A stretch of 64,000 bases of DNA, taken from an uncultured Parabacteroides sp. Its GTDB lineage: Bacteria > Bacteroidota > Bacteroidia > Bacteroidales > Tannerellaceae. Location: positions 62,001-126,000 of the forward strand of contig CALUZS010000002.1 in NCBI GenBank assembly GCA_944325355.1, read 5' to 3'. This document shows, one piece after another, positions 30,721 to 40,242 of the stretch. The notes beneath the pieces are model-generated. The model was not told where the DNA came from. It saw nothing but the letters and a program-made list of their open reading frames with translations, and did not search any database. How positions within the stretch are numbered: position 1 is the first letter of the stretch; each line of letters opens with the position of its first letter. Made by a program: the position numbers and the translations under genes.

Positions 30721-31742
30721 ACGACAAAGAGATACGGTTTGCCGTTGTCGGCTGCGGACATATCGGTAAGCGACACGCAGAAATGATTGTCCGGGAAAAA
30801 GGAGCGTCACTGGCAGCCCTTTGCGATATCCGTCCGAAAGAGATATTGGAAACAGAAGCATACGATGTCCCTTTTTACAATAATTTTGACACGATGCTGG
30901 AACAGTTGACAGATACGGATGTCATTAACATCTGCACACCAAACGGACTGCATGCCGAGATGGCGGTAAAAGCTTTGCAAAAAGGATTCCACATCGTTAT
31001 CGAAAAACCGATGGCACTCACACTCTCCGATGCGGAAAAAATCATCCACACTGCACTGAAATACGGAAAACAGGTATTTTGTGTCATGCAGAACCGTTAT
31101 TCTCCACCTGCCGTATGGATAAAAGATATGCTCGATAACCACCGTTTGGGGAAAATATACCTGGTCCAGTTAAATTGTTTCTGGAACCGGGACGAACGTT
31201 ACTATACTCCGGAGAGCTGGCACGGCACTGCGGCATTGGACGGAGGTACGCTATTCACCCAATTCTCCCACTTCGTTGACATGATGTATTGGTTGTTCGG
31301 AGACATAACCGATATACATGCCGATTTCGGAAATATGAGCCATGGCAAACTGATTGACTTCGAAGATACCGGGACAGTCAGTTTCCGGTTCGTCAACGGC
31401 GGCTTAGGGAATATCTGTTACTCCACCTCCGTATGGAACCGCAACATGGAAAGCAGCATGTCGGTCATCGCCGAAAAGGGCAGCATAAAAATCGGCGGAC
31501 AATACATGAACGAAGTAGCGTATTGCCACGTAAAAGATTACACGTTCCAACCGCTTCCGCCTACCAATCCGGGGAATGACTACGGTACTTACAAAGGTTC
31601 CGCACAAAACCACCACCTCGTCATCCGAAACGTAGTTCGAGTATTGAAGGGGCAACCGGAAGAAAAAATTTCAACCAACGCCCTCGAAGGAATGAAAGTA
31701 GTCGACATCATCCAACGCATCTACGCTTTAAAAAGGATATAA
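30717..31742 (+). CDS. Gfo/Idh/MocA oxidoreductase, WbpB-like
   Basis: A 341-residue NAD(P)-dependent dehydrogenase. The nucleotide-binding motif is VVGCGHIGKRHAEM at residues 9-22. The family EKP motif is in VIEKPMALTLSDAE near 100, and DGGTLFTQFSHFVDMMYW near 177 matches the active-site helix with catalytic His. WbpB is the member that oxidises C3 of UDP-GlcNAcA, directly before the WbpE step, and it partners a WbpE-type gene exactly as seen here (4-bp overlap, ATGA). The pair should supply a 3-amino-sugar, perhaps for surface glycan or the T9SS cargo linker. The WbpD-type acetyltransferase is not in the window. Function is inferred from family and partner. Confidence 0.85.
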   Translation: MNDKEIRFAVVGCGHIGKRHAEMIVREKGASLAALCDIRPKEILETEAYDVPFYNNFDTMLEQLTDTDVINICTPNGLHAEMAVKALQKGFHIVIEKPMALTLSDAEKIIHTALKYGKQVFCVMQNRYSPPAVWIKDMLDNHRLGKIYLVQLNCFWNRDERYYTPESWHGTAALDGGTLFTQFSHFVDMMYWLFGDITDIHADFGNMSHGKLIDFEDTGTVSFRFVNGGLGNICYSTSVWNRNMESSMSVIAEKGSIKIGGQYMNEVAYCHVKDYTFQPLPPTNPGNDYGTYKGSAQNHHLVIRNVVRVLKGQPEEKISTNALEGMKVVDIIQRIYALKRI

Positions 31743-31780
31743 AAAAACAACATCCCTGCTACAATAGCAGGGATGTTGTC
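31741..31780. terminator. bidirectional terminator between the WbpB-like gene and susD
   Basis: A perfect 15-bp stem (31747-31761 with 31765-31779, 3-base loop). On the minus strand it is followed by seven T, as expected for the susD-like gene; the plus-strand tail is weaker. Confidence 0.85.
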
Positions 31781-31800
31781 AAATATCTATCGGCAATCGT

Positions 31801-33450
31801 TTACATATAATTGTCGTTTTGCGTAAGAGCACCGCCTACATAATCGATTTCCGTCTGGGGTATCGGATATGGCCAGGTGTTCTCTGTCACATTCGAACCT
31901 GTCCCGGAGAATTGCCCCTCTTCGGTTTGGTTGAATGCCTGCATCGTCTCTACAAACGTGCCCCAACGCAACAGGTCATACAACCGCAAGCCTTCACCTC
32001 CTAATTCTACCCTGCGTTCATGACGGACAGCTGTCCGCAAATCATCGCTTGGCGTCACTTTATAGGAAGCCTTAAACTCCGCTTCACTCACACGTTCACT
32101 TTCCGGAACAGCAAATTTGCGATATTGAGCAAATTCATCGGTCGGCGAAGAGGTCACAAACGCACGATGGCGGACCTCATTAATCAAGTCGCAAGCCAAC
32201 TGCTTGTCATCATTCGTCTCGATAAGGCACTCGGCATACATCAACAAGACATCAGCATAACGGATATGGTAGAAAGTCCAGTCGGTCTCCATCAAGTTGC
32301 CTGTCGGACGACGGGAGTAGTCAATCCATTGCTTACGGCTATGTTGTTGCGGGAAATTGTCGTATCCCGTATAATCATGCGTTTCCGTTGAACCATCCCC
32401 TTTGTAGAAAATATCACCGTTGCTGATAATGGTGTGTACCTTACGCGGGTCGCCCACTTCATATTCAGCAGCCAGATCGTTAGTCGGGCATTCACCGCCC
32501 CAACCTCCGGTAGTATTACGTCCGATATTCATCTGCGGACAAACACTTCCTGAAGTATAGTTCGGAATATACGAGCGGAGCGTAATGAATACGGCTTCTT
32601 TCGACATATAACCTTCCGTCATACTGTTGAACAACGTCTGGTAATCATCAACCAACTCATAGTAATCAGCATCATAAACATCTTTCAAATCGGTCTTTGC
32701 TGTCGCATAATCGCCGAAGAACATCAAGACTCTCGCACGGAAAGCCTTTGCTCCCTCTTTCGTGATACGTCCAATCTCATCGGTAGGCAAGCTTGCTGCA
32801 TTCGGAAGGTTCGTCTCATCGATAGCCTCTTTCAAATCTTTCAAGATAAATTCTTTAACTGCATTGGCATCCGACTTTACAATCTGATTCTTATCCACGG
32901 CAGTCAACGGCTTATCGATAATAGGCACGTTCTGGAACATCACCGCCAAATCAAAATAGTAGAAAGCCCGCAAGAACTTTGCTTCAGCAATCCAGCGCAA
33001 TTTTTCCTCGGTGGAAACCAAAGCACCGCCACTCTCTATCAATTGCGTTTCCGGAGTCACCAACGACAAAAAGACGTTGCAAGCCGATATTGCCGTTTTG
33101 TAACGATGGTTCCAAAGGTCACGCAACATACTACTTGTCGTAGCCGGATTTCCACGAGCCACCTCTGTCACGACAACGCGGTCTGCCGGGTCAGATCCTC
33201 CCTTACTGCAATCATCCGTCAGCTGATCGCCCATATCGAAACGCATCTGCTGGAAATTCCAGTGGTCGGTAATCGGCTGGTAACAATTCACCAACAGTTT
33301 AAAACCTGCATCTTCCGTACTCAGAAAAGTCTCTTGGTCGGTCGTACCCAAAGGCGGACGATCCAAAAAATCCGAACTGCACGCAGTAAGCATTGCTCCG
33401 GCGAACAGTGTTGCGACGCATGCTTTTCCTATATTAATCAGTGTTTTCAT
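31801..33450 (-). CDS. SusD/RagB-family nutrient-binding outer-membrane lipoprotein
   Basis: A 549-residue lipoprotein with lipobox LTAC (lipid Cys24) and the SusD plan: TPR-rich helices in the first two thirds and the C-terminal family signature (AVRHERRVELGGEGLRLYDLLRWGT). The ending with PIPQTEIDYV is also typical. SusD-like proteins sit on the cell surface as a lid over their SusC-like TonB-dependent channel and bind oligosaccharides or peptides. It is 19 bp downstream of the SusC gene on the same strand. The ligand cannot be read from sequence. The divergent glycoside hydrolase nearby hints at a glycan. Confidence 0.95.
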   Translation of the reverse strand: MKTLINIGKACVATLFAGAMLTACSSDFLDRPPLGTTDQETFLSTEDAGFKLLVNCYQPITDHWNFQQMRFDMGDQLTDDCSKGGSDPADRVVVTEVARGNPATTSSMLRDLWNHRYKTAISACNVFLSLVTPETQLIESGGALVSTEEKLRWIAEAKFLRAFYYFDLAVMFQNVPIIDKPLTAVDKNQIVKSDANAVKEFILKDLKEAIDETNLPNAASLPTDEIGRITKEGAKAFRARVLMFFGDYATAKTDLKDVYDADYYELVDDYQTLFNSMTEGYMSKEAVFITLRSYIPNYTSGSVCPQMNIGRNTTGGWGGECPTNDLAAEYEVGDPRKVHTIISNGDIFYKGDGSTETHDYTGYDNFPQQHSRKQWIDYSRRPTGNLMETDWTFYHIRYADVLLMYAECLIETNDDKQLACDLINEVRHRAFVTSSPTDEFAQYRKFAVPESERVSEAEFKASYKVTPSDDLRTAVRHERRVELGGEGLRLYDLLRWGTFVETMQAFNQTEEGQFSGTGSNVTENTWPYPIPQTEIDYVGGALTQNDNYM

Positions 33451-33469
33451 AATACAATTCCTTTTTTGA

Positions 33470-36400
33470 TTAAAGTTTCATACTAATACCAAACATGAAA
33501 GTCCGGGCTTGCGGATAATATCCCATATCTATACCCTTATACATCGGATTGTTTCCATACTCTCCGATTTCCGGGTCCAAACCGGAATAGCCGGTTATCG
33601 TAAACAAGTTTTGTGCAGCCACATAAACCCGGAGGTTCTTAACCGTAAGTTTTTCCGTGAAACGGGCAGGAATCGTATAACCGATTGTCAGGTTCTTCAA
33701 GCGGCAGTAAGAACCGTTTTCAACATACCATTCCGACATTTCACGGTTCAGACGGCTGTTGGAATCGATTGCAAAATTCTCGTTTGTACTACCCGGACCA
33801 TTCCAGAACGTTGTCAAAATATCCTTCGGCGCATTGTACCATCCCACACCACCATATAAGTCATACTTCAAAATATTCAGCAAGTCGTTGCCGACCGAAC
33901 CTTGGAAGAATGCGCTTATATCGAAACCTTTGTACTCTGCTCCCAGCGTCAAACCGAATGTAAAGTCAGGATGCGGGTTACCAATCATCGTACGGTCTTT
34001 GTCATCCAGCTGGCCATCCTTGTTCAGATCGACAAACTTCAAGTCTCCCGGTTTAGCATCCGGCATAACGACTTTACCCTCATTCACATAGTTCTGAACA
34101 TCTTCCTCTGTCTGGAACACACCGTCCATCTTATAACCATAGTAGTAACCTATCGGTTTTCCGACTTCCGTCATGGTGTAAGTATAATAACCAAGATGCA
34201 CTCCCGTACCAGGAATGTTCGAATCGCTACCTAAGTCAAGCACTTTATTTTTATAGGTAGAGATATTTCCGTTGATATGGTACGTAAAGTCATCTCCTGC
34301 CTTTCCGTCATAACTCAAAGAGACTTCAAAACCTTTATTACTGATACTACCGGCGTTCATCCACGGATTATTCGGGAAGCCCAAACCTGCCGGAGTTGGC
34401 ACCTGTACCAACATATCTTTCGTTTCACGGTTGAAGTAGTCGAACGTTGCACGCAACGAACCATTCAAAAACGCCAAGTCCAAACCGAAATCAAGCTGAC
34501 GGGTCGTTTCCCACTTCAAATCAGGGTTACCCACTTGCGTACGTCCTCCTGCCAACGATGTGTTGCCACTACCGAACAAGAAGTAAGAACCGTTTCCATA
34601 CGTGTCAAGATAGGCACCGCTGGAAATCGTCTGGTTACCGATTTCTCCCCATGCAGCACGGAACTTACCTTGAGACAACCAATCAATGTTGTCCTTGATA
34701 AACTTCTCTTCCGAGAAATTCCATCCTGCCGATACAGAGGGGAAGCATCCCCAACGGTTACCTTCAGCAAACATGGAAGAACCATCCCAACGGATATTTG
34801 CCGTAATCATATACCGGTTATCGAATGAATAGAACACACGACCAAAATAAGAGTTCAAGGCAGTAACTGACCAATAGCCGCTTGCTCCCGGATTCTTGGT
34901 ACCGGCATTGATGATTTGCTGGCTCGGGTCATTATTCACCATTCCCTGTTTGGATGCGCCTATCGACTCATAACGGTTCTTTTCAGCAGATGTTCCGACC
35001 ATCGCTGTTATCGCGTGTTTGTCGAATCGCTGATTGTAAGTCAAATAATTATCGAATACCCAATAATCCGTCTCAGAAACAGAGCGGCTTGCCGTTGCAT
35101 ACGAAGAATACTCGTCTCCGTCCAGATAGTATTTGGGAGTAAATCCGTCGCTCTGATTACGAATCAAATCTATTGAGATGCTCGATTTGAAAGTCAAGAA
35201 CGGGAACAACTTAAATTCACCGGTGATATTGCTCTTCGTTGCGATTCCCCACCACTTGTTCAAAGCTGCACGGTCAGTCTGCGCCACAGGGTTCATCTTA
35301 TTCGAATAGAGCACTCCCGTATATTTTGACCATTCGTTTGTCGGTTCATAACCGTTATATATACGGTCTGACAAAAAGTCGGGCACATCCACCAGGTTGT
35401 TCCTGTAAACCGGAGTAATCGGGTCGGCAGATGCTGCGATAAACACCGTAGCATTGAAGGAGTTGTTCTCATCCACATTCCGCCTGCCCTCATAGATGAC
35501 ATTAACGTTCGCCGACAAGTTCAACCACTTGGTAACTTCCGAATCCAGGTTCAACCGACCAGACACACGTTCGTAGTCGGAACCTCTTACAAGCCCTTTG
35601 TGGTTCATGTAACCGAAGCTGGCACGATAACGCAATTTGTTCATACCTCCGGAGAAAGCGATGTTATAATTCTGATTGACAGCTTCCCTCGGTTTACGGG
35701 TAATCTCGTCCCACCAATCCGTACCTTCCCGGCTTCCGTTCTTTTCAAGGAAGTCCAATATCGCTTCCCGACGTTCGGGTGTTGCAAAGTCTTCAGTCAA
35801 GGGCTGTCCTCCGGCAGCATAAGCCCGGTTCTTATATTCCATGAATCCTTCAGCGTCCAACATATCATAACGCTTCGATGCTTGCTGGAAACCAACATTC
35901 ATATCAAACTCAATACTGCTGCGGTAAGAATCGCCGGAATTTCCACGTTTGGTTGTGACCAAAATCACACCGTTAGCAGCACGTGCACCGTAGATTGCCT
36001 GCGCCGATGCGTCCTTCAAAACTTCCATATTGGCAATATCACGCGGATTCAACCAGCCGATATCAGTCTGCGGCATACCGTCCACTACATACAACGGGTT
36101 ATTTCCGTTCAACGTCCCGACACCACGAATGCGGACGTCGCCCAAAGATCCCGGGCTACCGGAATTGGCCGTAATCGTTACGCCGGCGGCCTTTCCCTGT
36201 AATGCATCGGCAGCACTACGCAACGGCAGATTTGCAATCTCATCTCCTTTTACTTGCGTAATAGCTCCCGTCAAATCGCTTTTCTTAAAAGAACCGTAAC
36301 CTACAACAACCACTTCATCCAAATGTTTGTTGTCTTCCATCAACGTAATGTTGATTTGCGTCTGGTTGCCGCTGGTCACCTCTTGCGACAAAAATCCTAT

Positions 36401-36931
36401 GTAAGAAAACTGCAAGACTGCATTTTCAGGGACATTTGCAATCAGGTAATTACCATCGATATCGGTAGTTGTTCCCGTTCCTGTCCCTTTTACCATTACA
36501 TTCACTCCGATTAAAGGTTCGCCGTTCTTATCCTTCACTTGTCCTCTTATTGTCCGTTCCGACTGCGCTACTCCTTCCACCGAAGTATCCCCCGAAGATG
36601 TCCGATCTTTCAATACAATGCGGTTCTCCACAATCGTATATGAAACATCCGTTCCCTCAAATATATCATTCAAAACAGCTTCAATCGTGCTGCTCTCAAC
36701 GTCAATATTCACTTTGTCATTCAAATCTACCTGGTCACTATTATAAAAGAACCGGTAGTCGCTTTGCTTTTCAATTTCTTTAAACACTTCTGAAATCGTT
36801 CCGCTCTTCACATTCAAGGTTATCATTTTGGATGCGGAAAGAGAAACAGGCATCTGCAATGCGGCAAAGCATAATCCCGTAAACATATACTTTTTCCACG
36901 GGTTTGTTTTTATAATAATCTTTTTACTCAT
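33470..36931 (-). CDS. SusC/RagA-family TonB-dependent transporter with STN domain
   Basis: A 1153-residue outer-membrane protein. After a signal peptide (about 1-34) come an STN (secretin/TonB short N-terminal) domain at about 38-108, a carboxypeptidase-like beta domain (about 127-205, TIRGQVKDKNGEPLIGVNVMVKG), the SusC hallmark DEVVVVGYG, a plug domain and the 22-strand barrel ending in TFMFGISMKL. Transporters with an STN domain usually signal to a FecR-type anti-sigma factor and an ECF sigma factor. The FecR gene lies 104 bp upstream, which fits. It takes up a ligand across the outer membrane using TonB energy. The substrate is unknown. Confidence 0.96.
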   Translation of the reverse strand: MSKKIIIKTNPWKKYMFTGLCFAALQMPVSLSASKMITLNVKSGTISEVFKEIEKQSDYRFFYNSDQVDLNDKVNIDVESSTIEAVLNDIFEGTDVSYTIVENRIVLKDRTSSGDTSVEGVAQSERTIRGQVKDKNGEPLIGVNVMVKGTGTGTTTDIDGNYLIANVPENAVLQFSYIGFLSQEVTSGNQTQINITLMEDNKHLDEVVVVGYGSFKKSDLTGAITQVKGDEIANLPLRSAADALQGKAAGVTITANSGSPGSLGDVRIRGVGTLNGNNPLYVVDGMPQTDIGWLNPRDIANMEVLKDASAQAIYGARAANGVILVTTKRGNSGDSYRSSIEFDMNVGFQQASKRYDMLDAEGFMEYKNRAYAAGGQPLTEDFATPERREAILDFLEKNGSREGTDWWDEITRKPREAVNQNYNIAFSGGMNKLRYRASFGYMNHKGLVRGSDYERVSGRLNLDSEVTKWLNLSANVNVIYEGRRNVDENNSFNATVFIAASADPITPVYRNNLVDVPDFLSDRIYNGYEPTNEWSKYTGVLYSNKMNPVAQTDRAALNKWWGIATKSNITGEFKLFPFLTFKSSISIDLIRNQSDGFTPKYYLDGDEYSSYATASRSVSETDYWVFDNYLTYNQRFDKHAITAMVGTSAEKNRYESIGASKQGMVNNDPSQQIINAGTKNPGASGYWSVTALNSYFGRVFYSFDNRYMITANIRWDGSSMFAEGNRWGCFPSVSAGWNFSEEKFIKDNIDWLSQGKFRAAWGEIGNQTISSGAYLDTYGNGSYFLFGSGNTSLAGGRTQVGNPDLKWETTRQLDFGLDLAFLNGSLRATFDYFNRETKDMLVQVPTPAGLGFPNNPWMNAGSISNKGFEVSLSYDGKAGDDFTYHINGNISTYKNKVLDLGSDSNIPGTGVHLGYYTYTMTEVGKPIGYYYGYKMDGVFQTEEDVQNYVNEGKVVMPDAKPGDLKFVDLNKDGQLDDKDRTMIGNPHPDFTFGLTLGAEYKGFDISAFFQGSVGNDLLNILKYDLYGGVGWYNAPKDILTTFWNGPGSTNENFAIDSNSRLNREMSEWYVENGSYCRLKNLTIGYTIPARFTEKLTVKNLRVYVAAQNLFTITGYSGLDPEIGEYGNNPMYKGIDMGYYPQARTFMFGISMKL

Positions 36932-37035
36932 TATGGTATCAATTTAAAAATTAGTAGAAATTACTGTTTTTTAGTCACTACTTCATATTGCTCATCTATT
37001 CCATAGGCATCCTCCTTTTTTAATGTTTCTCATTT

Positions 37036-37899
37036 CTATTTTATTTTTACCGTATCACCTTGCATGACATACTGCATGGACGCATTTATCCGCAACACAT
37101 TCAATATGTCCTCCAAAGAATCATCATTATAAAACGACCCGCTGAAACGCAAATCGCTCATCTCCCTGTTCTCAAATAAAAATACCACATTATATTTTCG
37201 TTCAAGCATTTTCGATATATCCTCCAGCCGTACCATTTTAAATGAGATATGACCGTCACGCCAATCGGAAGAAATCCCATCCTCGTTCAATCTTGTATCT
37301 ATTTTTCCGCTCTTCGTGTCGTAAACCGCTACCTCTTTCGGAGCCAGATAAACATACGAATCAGAACCTTCCTGCCCGACAGCAACTCTTCCCTCGTACA
37401 ACATCGTCTCAATTGTCGATTCATTTTCGTAAGCCCTCACGTTAAATGACGTCCCAAGCGCCGTGACATCTATACCATTTGCCCTTACCACGAACGGAAG
37501 CCGAATATTTTTCGCGACTTGAAAATATCCCTCCCCCGAAAGAGTGAGATGGCGGTTCGCTTTCCCATAACTGCCCGTATAGCTTAACTCCGTATCGGCA
37601 TTCAACCAAACTTTGCTACCATCAGGAAGTTCGAAGGAACAACGCTCGCCCTTCTTCGTCACGACCCGGAATGGTTGCAGCTCCGCTGCAAAAAGATGTT
37701 CTTTCAACGAAAAGTAGCCGGCAGAAAGAATGACACCAAACAACAGAACCGCCGCATATTTTGCCCATTGCAACGAGAAAAACCGCCATGAAAAAATTTT
37801 CTTTCCGTGCAGATTGCCAGACAAACGTCCCCATTCCCTGGCTACACAGACTTCGTTCTCAAAAATATCCTCCAATATTTTGCTATACGGCTTTTTCAT
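37036..37899 (-). CDS. FecR-type anti-sigma factor
   Basis: A 287-residue protein with a short cytoplasmic part (1-45), one membrane helix (about 46-64), a periplasmic FecR beta domain (about 75-185, FRVVTKKGERCSFELPDGS and ALGTSFNVRAYE) and a C-terminal DUF4974-like part that resembles an STN domain. In Bacteroidota such proteins hold an ECF sigma factor until the STN domain of a SusC-like transporter signals that ligand is present. The transporter and its SusD partner follow directly. The usual sigma gene next to fecR is absent here. The cytoplasmic part is also shorter than in many FecR proteins, about 45 residues. Confidence 0.92.
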   Translation of the reverse strand: MKKPYSKILEDIFENEVCVAREWGRLSGNLHGKKIFSWRFFSLQWAKYAAVLLFGVILSAGYFSLKEHLFAAELQPFRVVTKKGERCSFELPDGSKVWLNADTELSYTGSYGKANRHLTLSGEGYFQVAKNIRLPFVVRANGIDVTALGTSFNVRAYENESTIETMLYEGRVAVGQEGSDSYVYLAPKEVAVYDTKSGKIDTRLNEDGISSDWRDGHISFKMVRLEDISKMLERKYNVVFLFENREMSDLRFSGSFYNDDSLEDILNVLRINASMQYVMQGDTVKIK

Positions 37900-37929
37900 C
37901 GGTCGCTTTTTTTATAAGACACAGCAAAA

Positions 37930-37937
37930 CAAAAATA
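37930..37937 (-). promoter_or_regulatory. promoter -7 element of fecR
   Basis: The minus strand reads TATTTTTG (TAnnTTTG), 30 bp before the ATG at 37899. This is a housekeeping-type element, not an obvious ECF site. Confidence 0.55.
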
Positions 37938-38007
37938 CACTTACAAGAATTATTTGTTTTTTATAAAATTTTTATTCCACGGAAAAAAGTTCGTCCGCTA
38001 TTAATTA

Positions 38008-38015
38008 TACCTTTG
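38008..38015 (+). promoter_or_regulatory. promoter -7 element of the glycoside hydrolase gene
   Basis: TACCTTTG (TAnnTTTG) 90 bp before the ATG at 38106, back to back with the fecR promoter. The two genes therefore diverge from a region of about 70 bp. Confidence 0.6.
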
Positions 38016-38105
38016 TCCGGACGCACTCCCGGCAAGAGACTCCTGCATACCCGTTGCCTGTGAAATGCGTCCAATCGGTAACAACACCTAAAACCACTGA
38101 AAAAA

Positions 38106-40232
38106 ATGAAAATTTATATCATATGCCTATTCCTGCTCGGCTTTATCGGCCAAGCAGCCGGCACAGCAAAAGACAGTGTGCTTCAGCAGCTGCAATTCGG
38201 GGAAATTGCCTTCACGCCCCCGCAACACTCTCCCGGGGAAACTATCTTTCTTCTATCCGGACAAAAGATGTATGAAGTAGCCTGCATCGATGGAAGCTAT
38301 CCTTTCAACAATGACTTATGGAGCGAACAAGGTATTTGGTGCCATCCGATGAAACTTCTTTCTGCCATCTGCTTTTCTATCGCTGAAGGTCCCGGCAGCT
38401 GGGAGCCGCTCCATGCAAAAGAATTTACCTACTCTTTCCATGCAGCAAATTTTGCATTTGAAACTAACAACTTACACATCACAAGGGAAGATGTCGTTGC
38501 TGAAAGAGAACCTGCACTGTCTACCACGTTTACATTCGACAACCGCTCATCCCGTGAACGGACACTGACTTTCCGTGTTGACCTTCATGTCGACCTCCGT
38601 CCATCGGTACGGTGTACCGGCCTGAAAACGACTTCCACTTTTATCCAACTTGACGGTAAGACACTCACAGCTTCCAATGAAAACGGATCTTTCGCCTTCG
38701 GAAACGGGGAAACACCTCACGCATTTTCAAAGAAAGACTCTGTTGCCACATTGGAGTACCGAATAACCGTCCCGGGAAACGGGAGCACCCGTTTTCCTCT
38801 TTTGTTGACCGGGGCAAATCAAGGCAAACAGGATGCCGCAAAAAAATTGTTCCGGAAACTGATTTCGCAAACCGGACAAATCAAACAGGAGAAAGAAGCA
38901 TTTTATACAAAGAAAGTTTTCCGGGAAGGAACCAAATTCGACTGCTCCGACAAGCGGCTGACCGACGCTTTCTACTGCGCCAAAGCAAATGTCCTGTTGA
39001 ACCAGTGCGACCACACCCCTTATGTGGAGCATCCGTTTATTCGCGCCGGCGTCCCCACATATCCCCGCTTGTTCGGTACCGATTTCTGCTTCTCCGCATA
39101 CGGGCTGTTGGAAAGCGGATTTGCCGGAACCGTCCGTTCCACACTGTTGAATATGGCGGCATATTCCCGAATGCACCTGCGAAGCCCCCACGAGATAAGC
39201 AGCGACGGGACGCTATTGGGCTGGGACCACATCCAAGTCTCCCCGCAATTTATTGCGGCATGCGGCGACTACTATGCATGGACCTCCGACAGTACCTTCC
39301 TGAAAGAGACATATCCGCTCTGCCGTACGCTTCTCGATGATATTCTGACAAACGCCGACAGCGACAAAGACCTATTTATCGAAGGGCACGGACTGATGGA
39401 AGAAAGTGAGTTCAAAGGAAATTGGGAAGAGTTGTCTTCCTCTGCATATCTATACCCGGCACTCACGGCACTCGCATTCATGGCTGACAAATATGGGGAT
39501 AAGGGGAAAACAGCAGAATATCGACAAAAAGCGGTTTCGTATAAACACGCTTTTAACAGCTGTTGGTGGAACGAAAAGGAAAATATCTGGTATTGCGCTT
39601 TCTCGGAGGACGGGAAAGGGAAACCGTACAATTTCTGGAGCGTCCTCTTCCCGCAAAAAGCGGGAGTAGCGGAATCCGAGAAAGGTAGAATCGCAATGGA
39701 ACGCATCGAAAACGAATGGACGAATGACACATGGGGCATGGTGGGACGGCTCCAACCGGAAAGAGACCAGAGAAACGACGGTGTTGGCATTGTACACAAC
39801 AACTTATGCGCTACTACGGCATTTGATTACGGAAAAGAGGAACTCGGCTGGAAACTGTTACAACTTACCACTAAAGGAGTATTCGGGTTACCACACGCCT
39901 GCCTGGGATTGTTTCCGGAATGCCAGCCGGGATTATGTTCCAACATATCGCAGTTATGGTCGTATGCTACATTCTTAGAAAGTCTGCTGCACGGACTCGC
40001 AGGCATAAGCATCGACCATACGGACGGCTCAATCCATATCGCCCCCTCTTTTCCCGGCGCACTCACTTCCCTCGCCGTGGAGGATATGCAGATAGGCGGT
40101 GAGAAACTCTCAATGGCTTGGGAAAAAGGACGGAAAGGAAAAATCTTTGTAACAATCCGTTTTAGCGGTGACCCCAAACAAATAAAGCATCCAAAGAAAC
40201 AGAAAGGCGTAACCTATCGGCTGTCGAAATAA
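38106..40232 (+). CDS. secreted (alpha/alpha)6-barrel glycoside hydrolase
   Basis: A 708-residue protein with a signal peptide (about 1-20, IGQAAG). A beta-sandwich N-terminal domain (to about 275) is followed by a helical barrel of the GH63/GH78/glycogen-debranching superfamily, seen in PRLFGTDFCFSAYGLLESGF, the WDHIQVSPQFIAACGDYYAW stretch and the long helices ending LWSYATFLESLLHGLAGI. A small beta domain closes the chain. The general acid and base cannot be assigned safely, so the family and the sugar cleaved remain open. It is probably periplasmic or surface-located and diverges from the fecR-susCD set, with which it may act on the same glycan. Confidence 0.75.
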   Translation: MKIYIICLFLLGFIGQAAGTAKDSVLQQLQFGEIAFTPPQHSPGETIFLLSGQKMYEVACIDGSYPFNNDLWSEQGIWCHPMKLLSAICFSIAEGPGSWEPLHAKEFTYSFHAANFAFETNNLHITREDVVAEREPALSTTFTFDNRSSRERTLTFRVDLHVDLRPSVRCTGLKTTSTFIQLDGKTLTASNENGSFAFGNGETPHAFSKKDSVATLEYRITVPGNGSTRFPLLLTGANQGKQDAAKKLFRKLISQTGQIKQEKEAFYTKKVFREGTKFDCSDKRLTDAFYCAKANVLLNQCDHTPYVEHPFIRAGVPTYPRLFGTDFCFSAYGLLESGFAGTVRSTLLNMAAYSRMHLRSPHEISSDGTLLGWDHIQVSPQFIAACGDYYAWTSDSTFLKETYPLCRTLLDDILTNADSDKDLFIEGHGLMEESEFKGNWEELSSSAYLYPALTALAFMADKYGDKGKTAEYRQKAVSYKHAFNSCWWNEKENIWYCAFSEDGKGKPYNFWSVLFPQKAGVAESEKGRIAMERIENEWTNDTWGMVGRLQPERDQRNDGVGIVHNNLCATTAFDYGKEELGWKLLQLTTKGVFGLPHACLGLFPECQPGLCSNISQLWSYATFLESLLHGLAGISIDHTDGSIHIAPSFPGALTSLAVEDMQIGGEKLSMAWEKGRKGKIFVTIRFSGDPKQIKHPKKQKGVTYRLSK

Positions 40233-40242
40233 GGACAAAGGA

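Noticed and set aside
33043..36783. Several plus-strand frames of 60-200 codons inside susC and susD
   Set aside because: All are antisense to the two well-supported outer-membrane genes and lack any motif or plausible start region.
36980..37030. Tiny reading frame (ATG CCT ATG GAA TAG) after a GGAGG-like site between fecR and susC on the minus strand
   Set aside because: Five codons with an early stop and no sign of conservation; more likely part of the susC leader. It was not listed as a leader peptide.
38106..40232. Assigning the hydrolase to a single CAZy family such as GH78 or GH63
   Set aside because: The helical barrel is clear, but the catalytic acid and base cannot be placed with confidence by eye.
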